A stretch of 37,319 nt of DNA from NCBI GenBank assembly GCA_009779975.1, contig WRAY01000021.1, forward strand, positions 1 to 37,319. Reading direction: 5' to 3'. Made by a program: the position numbers and the translations under genes. The notes beneath the pieces are model-generated. The model was not told where the DNA came from. It saw nothing but the letters and a program-made list of their open reading frames with translations, and searched no databases. Below, piece after piece: positions 34,771 to 37,319 of this stretch. The DNA comes from Bacillota bacterium. Lineage in GTDB: Bacteria; Bacillota; Clostridia; Christensenellales; Pumilibacteraceae. The stretch's first letter is position 1, and each line of letters starts with the position of its first letter.

Positions 34771-34777
34771 TGTTTTG

Positions 34778-35245
34778 ATGAATCTTGTCAAAAGAGATGT
34801 TCAGGTTTTAATAAAGAAATGTGTTGCAGAGCCCCTTTTGTCTTTGCGGCAATTTTTTGCAAGCCGCAACTCTCAAGATATATTTTTGAAACTTATTGAA
34901 AAATTAAAAAAGTCGTTTGTTGAAATTGCTCAAACTGCTCATTTTCAAATGCAACTAGACCTTTCAAAGGTCAGCAAGAAATTTCCAACACAAAAATATT
35001 GTGTTGAATACCCATATTATATTTTTTATGAACTGCACAACAACTCATGCTTGATTGAGGCATTATTTTTGTCCGGTCAAGATATTGACAGGATTTTGGC
35101 AAAAAAAAGATCTACATATGTGATTGTAAAATTTGATGAAGATATAAAAGAGACTGCGAAAAAGACAATTAGAATGATTGAAAATACCCTAGAAAAATCA
35201 AAAGAAAGCAAAGAGCACTACCATCTTGAAGAGTTTTTAAAATAA
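34778..35245 (+). CDS. Hypothetical protein, 155 residues
   Basis: Starting at ATG 34778 (MNLVKRDVQVLIKKC). An in-frame TTG at 34742 is part of the -35 box and is rejected. The protein is soluble and basic, with predicted helices at both ends: a Lys-rich N-terminal region to ~60 and KKTIRMIENTLEKSKESKEHYHLEEFLK at the end. In the middle are aromatic strands (YCVEYPYYIFYELHNNSCLIEALFLSG). I recognise no family. The size and composition would suit a small regulator or RNA-binding protein, but nothing proves it. The gene lies at the edge of the accessory right arm, next to the MITE-like element. Confidence 0.65.
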   Translation: MNLVKRDVQVLIKKCVAEPLLSLRQFFASRNSQDIFLKLIEKLKKSFVEIAQTAHFQMQLDLSKVSKKFPTQKYCVEYPYYIFYELHNNSCLIEALFLSGQDIDRILAKKRSTYVIVKFDEDIKETAKKTIRMIENTLEKSKESKEHYHLEEFLK

Positions 35246-35264
35246 TATAAAAAAGGGTCTAAGG

Positions 35265-35458
35265 GGTCTAGGGGACGGTGATTGCGACAATATAATTTTA
35301 TTATGTTAGAATATAATAAAAGAAAGAGATGTCAACAAGTCAACATCTTCTCTTGCTTATTTTTTATTAATTTTTGTTGACTTTATTGTTGCTGTCGACA
35401 GCACCGTCCCCTAGACCACCTAGACCACTAGACCACCGTCCCCTAGACCACTAGACCA
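35265..35458. mobile_element. MITE-like element with GGTCTAGGGGACGGTG termini
   Basis: A 16-bp perfect terminal inverted repeat: GGTCTAGGGGACGGTG at 35265-35280 and its complement at 35402-35417. On the right it is followed by a 32-bp tandem duplication of CCGTCCCCTAGACCAC-type units reaching 35458; on the left a degenerate GGGTCTAAG copy precedes it. The ~120-bp interior is AT-rich, contains GTCAAC/GTTGAC inverted segments and no gene. GGGGACGGT ends recall, from memory, sequences bordering REP-associated Y1 transposases in Firmicutes, so a non-autonomous derivative is likely. Confidence 0.7.
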
Positions 35459-35558
35459 TTTGTTTTTGATAGTAATCTCGACGCATCATGATTCTATCAA
35501 GTTGGATATCAAATTTTTTCGTTTGACTCAAGAATCGCCTTGTTGTGATTTTGTCCAT
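35451..35558 (-). pseudogene. Small gene truncated by the repeat; DUF1492-like N-terminus
   Basis: ATG 35558 with a good SD (AAAGGAG) opens a 35-residue frame: MDKITTRRFLSQTKKFDIQL followed by a basic helix ending MRRDYYQKQMV. The stop TAG lies inside the GGTCTAG repeat. The start resembles the N-terminal helix of small phage/ICE proteins of the DUF1492/ArpU-like kind (KxFLxQxxxxDxxIxxkl). The repeat has therefore probably cut off the rest of the gene. The homology is a visual impression only. Confidence 0.45.
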
Positions 35559-35592
35559 TAATTTTTCTCCTTTGTATTTTTTAGAAAACATT

Positions 35593-35612
35593 AAAAAAGC
35601 CGCCTTTGGCGG
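35593..35612 (-). terminator. Intrinsic terminator T1
   Basis: CCGCC (35600-35604), loop TTT, GGCGG (35608-35612). On the minus strand the stem is followed by CTTTTTT, a classic terminator directly after the 17-residue frame at 35616. Confidence 0.8.
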
Positions 35613-35615
35613 TCC

Positions 35616-35669
35616 CTAGCTTAGGGTTCGGATTCTTTGCATTTCATCAATATCTGTTCTTATAGGCAC
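35616..35669 (-). CDS. Micro-ORF, 17 residues
   Basis: GTG start with the SD AAGGAAAA, ending TAG just before terminator T1: MPIRTDIDEMQRIRTLS. It lies wholly between terminators T2 and T1 with no separate promoter, so it would be expressed only by readthrough of T2. It may be a leader peptide, a gene remnant or chance. Confidence 0.3.
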   Translation of the reverse strand: MPIRTDIDEMQRIRTLS

Positions 35670-35684
35670 TTTTCCTTATGACAT

Positions 35685-35722
35685 AAAAAAGCCCTCTTGC
35701 TCGACTATTTCAAGCAAGAGGG
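35685..35722 (-). terminator. Intrinsic terminator T2
   Basis: CCCTCTTGCT (35692-35701) and AGCAAGAGGG (35713-35722) form a perfect 10-bp stem. On the minus strand TTTTTT follows at 35690-35685. It ends the short unit that begins at the promoter 35910-35938. Confidence 0.88.
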
Positions 35723-35810
35723 TATAAAAAATTATGATAAATCTTTTTATTACAATCATCAGCACAATAAGTTAAGATAAGACGACATTGTGTAATTCAA
35801 GCACAGTACC

Positions 35811-35870
35811 TTACTTTGTAATTTTGGCATATTTTTTCGCCAATTTATATCTTTTAGAATTTTTTTTCAT
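35811..35870 (-). CDS. Lysine-rich micro-ORF, 19 residues
   Basis: ATG 35870, preceded by GTAAGGAAA (SD), ends TAA at 35811. The peptide starts MKKNSKRYKLAKKYAKI and has nine Lys and one Arg in 19 residues, with Tyr, Leu, Ala and Ile spaced so as to allow an amphipathic helix. It is the first frame of a short transcript with its own promoter and terminator. A second tiny frame with SD AAGG and GTG start (35772-35804, ten codons) follows. It could be a cationic peptide, a leader peptide, or the by-product of an sRNA gene. Confidence 0.45.
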   Translation of the reverse strand: MKKNSKRYKLAKKYAKITK

Positions 35871-35909
35871 AATTATTTCCTTACTTCTTCGCATCAAGTT
35901 AATTATTCT

Positions 35910-35938
35910 ATTGTATCATAAGCGGTCATTTTTGTCAA
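35910..35938 (-). promoter_or_regulatory. Promoter of the micro-ORF/sRNA unit
   Basis: Minus strand TTGACA (35933-35938), 17-bp spacer, TACAAT (35910-35915). The predicted transcript runs from about 35903 to T2 at 35685, roughly 220 nt. Confidence 0.78.
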
Positions 35939-36006
35939 TAATTTTTTGCAAATTTTTATAATCTGATCAAAGAATTGTTTGATTGATTGAACATAACAAA
36001 TACAAA

Positions 36007-36046
36007 AATAATACCCTGTATAATATAACAGGATATTATTTTTTTT
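36007..36046. terminator. Bidirectional terminator after the toxin-immunity genes
   Basis: AATAATA-x-CCTGT (36007-36019) pairs with ACAGG-x-TATTATT (36028-36040) with one mismatch, with T-runs on both sides (TTTTTTTT on plus, TATTATTTTTG on minus). It lies ~130 bp past the stop of the immunity candidate, which is on the minus strand. Confidence 0.75.
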
Positions 36047-36171
36047 GCTTGTAACATATTATTGAATCAAGATTATTGTTCGTGTAACACAAAAATTGTC
36101 CTATTTTTTAAGCATGAACCATAAATTTTACTGCAACTATTATTTATAACTACATATACTTTCTCCTTTTG

Positions 36172-36483
36172 CTATGGTTCTAAATTACAAAACTTTGTAT
36201 CTACTTCTCCTATCATCAACATCATTTCAGAAGGATTTTTCATATTCCAGTCTAATCCCCACTGCAATACATGTGCAGCACACGCAAACCACCTTTCATT
36301 TTTAGGCGGCATATTGTTTGTTTCAACTTTTTTTATCCAATCGTACAATTCAGGCAAAATTACATTTTCAATTTGTTGAATGGTACCATCACCATTAATA
36401 CCATATTTACGATTCTTAAGTTCTTTTTCACAAATAGAAATGAGTTTTTCCAAATCACACTTAAATTGTTTTTTTGTATACAT
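36172..36483 (-). CDS. Candidate immunity protein of the adjacent toxin
   Basis: A 103-residue acidic, soluble protein, mostly helical by inspection (DLEKLISICEKELKNRKYG, then ENVILPELYDWIKKVE). A conserved-looking WFACAAHVLQWGLDW segment (~66-80) and a final MMLMIGEVDTKFCNL follow. The ATG is 11 nt after the toxin stop, and the SD AAGGAG overlaps the toxin stop region, so the two are cotranscribed and coupled. Small genes directly after polymorphic toxins are normally immunity genes. The middle motif resembles small immunity proteins of Firmicutes toxins, but I cannot name the family. Its function is inferred from position. Confidence 0.65.
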   Translation of the reverse strand: MYTKKQFKCDLEKLISICEKELKNRKYGINGDGTIQQIENVILPELYDWIKKVETNNMPPKNERWFACAAHVLQWGLDWNMKNPSEMMLMIGEVDTKFCNLEP

Positions 36484-36494
36484 ATAAAATCTCC

Positions 36495-37319
36495 TTATAA
36501 TGGTTTTATTATTGTCAAATCAGCAACATAAATTTGAAAGCCCCCGCCAGAATGTCCAAAATTAGGTGCCACAGTTCCTTTTAAAACAGTTGTGCTTTTT
36601 TGAAAAGTTAAAACGCTCATATTTGAAGCAGAACTTCCTGGTGGTAATGCCAAACTACTAACTGGATTTGAATATTTATGAGGTGTTACCCAATAACTTA
36701 TTTCTGCTCCACCATTATCCCAATATCTATTTACTGAGGTTCCTCTTTTAACTTTAGCAACACGAATATCAGAACCAAATGCCTTCCAAATTCTTTCATG
36801 AAATTGTTGTAGCACATTCGCATCAAGCCATTTTTGAACTTTCGCAAGTCTAGCATTAACTATTGCTTTTTTAGTTGCTTTAGCCGCCCATTTCACACCA
36901 CCAACAGCAAGAGGAATGCCTTTTGTTGCAACCACCATCACCCCAACTATTGCCATAGAAACTGCCCAGTTGTCTTGAATATGCCCGACAAAACTATCCC
37001 AAAAATCATCGCCACTATCCCTTGCTCTTGCCCCTGCTATTATGCCGCCGACTCCAAGAGCAACACCTGTCATTGCAACTAATAGTAATCCTGCTCCCCA
37101 GCCTCCTTTCCAAATGGTCACGGCTACGGCTGCAACGAACAAAACAACTGCTATCGCTTGTCCTGCTGATGAATCAAATAGTCCGCCGAACCATCGCCCT
37201 GCTCGCCAAACGAACCAACTCCAACCTCTTAGCACATGAGGCTCCCATGCCAACTCCCCGTTAGTCTCAATGGTGTGTCCATTATATGATAAATTAACTG
37301 GGTTGTCAACTGAATTTGA
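36495..37319 (-). CDS. C-terminal part of a polymorphic toxin with a TNT-like NAD glycohydrolase domain (partial)
   Basis: The frame is open to the right edge (274 residues seen), so the start is outside the window. A TTG at 37253 is not needed as a start. Region 1 (~25-145) is a hydrophobic, Gly/Ala-rich segment with three or four helices, typical of pre-toxin regions. Region 2 is a short basic linker. Region 3 (last ~90 residues) matches the tuberculosis necrotizing toxin pattern: RGTSVNRYWDNGGAEISYW, ALPPGS, then KGTVAPNFGHSGGGFQIYV. The terminal Gln corresponds to the catalytic Gln of TNT. TNT domains hydrolyse NAD+. The His of the mycobacterial enzyme is not obvious here. An immunity candidate follows. 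Confidence 0.72.
   Translation of the reverse strand, partial: SNSVDNPVNLSYNGHTIETNGELAWEPHVLRGWSWFVWRAGRWFGGLFDSSAGQAIAVVLFVAAVAVTIWKGGWGAGLLLVAMTGVALGVGGIIAGARARDSGDDFWDSFVGHIQDNWAVSMAIVGVMVVATKGIPLAVGGVKWAAKATKKAIVNARLAKVQKWLDANVLQQFHERIWKAFGSDIRVAKVKRGTSVNRYWDNGGAEISYWVTPHKYSNPVSSLALPPGSSASNMSVLTFQKSTTVLKGTVAPNFGHSGGGFQIYVADLTIIKPL

Noticed and set aside
35265-35458. CRISPR array from the repeated CTAGACCAC units
   Set aside because: Repeat units are contiguous or nearly so with no unique spacers, and no cas gene is nearby.
36073-36171. Thirty-two open codons in frame after the TAG stop of the immunity candidate, suggesting readthrough
   Set aside because: No recoding signal is visible, the added sequence resembles nothing, and an open run of this length is not rare by chance. 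Other genes in the window use TAG as a normal stop.
36150-36171. SD followed by ATG-TAG (a start-stop) just after the immunity gene
   Set aside because: A two-codon frame cannot be supported as a feature; most likely chance.

Overview
The window is a low-GC, gene-dense bacterial chromosome segment. Gene content (homodimeric GlyRS, Obg, rpmF-plsX-rnc-smc order, DapL, RocA/RocB-like proteins, strong GGAGG-type ribosome binding sites) points to a Firmicutes/Clostridia lineage, probably uncultured and gut- or gut-like. The RCC1/Ig-like lipoprotein style recalls Christensenellales-type genomes, but that placement is an inference. Most genes are on the minus strand.

Layout. 1-2.6 kb: hicA toxin gene (hicB lies off the left edge), a VTT/TVP38 membrane protein, a 43-residue small ORF and a possible lipoprotein gene with a damaged N-terminus. 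2.7-10 kb: one giant cyclic beta-1,2-glucan synthase-like protein. 10.1-12.4 kb: miaB, a small downstream gene, an inverted-repeat element and a Gly/Cys-rich miniprotein. 12.9-16.7 kb: glyS and ridA on the plus strand, with two unrecognised minus-strand genes. 16.8-25.3 kb: a frameshifted GNAT gene, obg, a Nudix gene, smc, rnc, plsX and rpmF (core ribosome, phospholipid and chromosome functions). 25.4-29.5 kb: P5C dehydrogenase, a small membrane protein, purC and dapL. 29.5-32.6 kb: a lipoprotein with four Ig-like repeats and thirteen RCC1 repeats. 32.6-32.9 kb: a dense cluster of structured DNA repeats. 33-34.6 kb: a RocB-like M20 peptidase. 34.8-37.3 kb: accessory DNA with an unknown gene, a MITE-like repeat cutting into a small phage-type gene, micro-ORFs between strong transcription signals, and the C-terminal part of a polymorphic toxin with a TNT-like NADase domain followed by a candidate immunity gene.

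Three observations stand out. First, five genes (hicA, miaB, the gene at 14377, the RocB-like gene, the gene at 34778) have a consensus-like promoter with a 17-bp spacer whose -10 box ends 6-8 nt before the start codon, so their mRNAs should be leaderless, alongside SD-led neighbours. Second, there is an 88-bp cloverleaf made of a 15-bp closing stem and three 7-bp hairpins. Third, the right edge carries a TNT-like toxin/immunity pair, followed by a separately promoted, terminator-bounded unit that encodes a 19-residue lysine-rich peptide.

All calls were made by reading the sequence. No database search or folding program was run.
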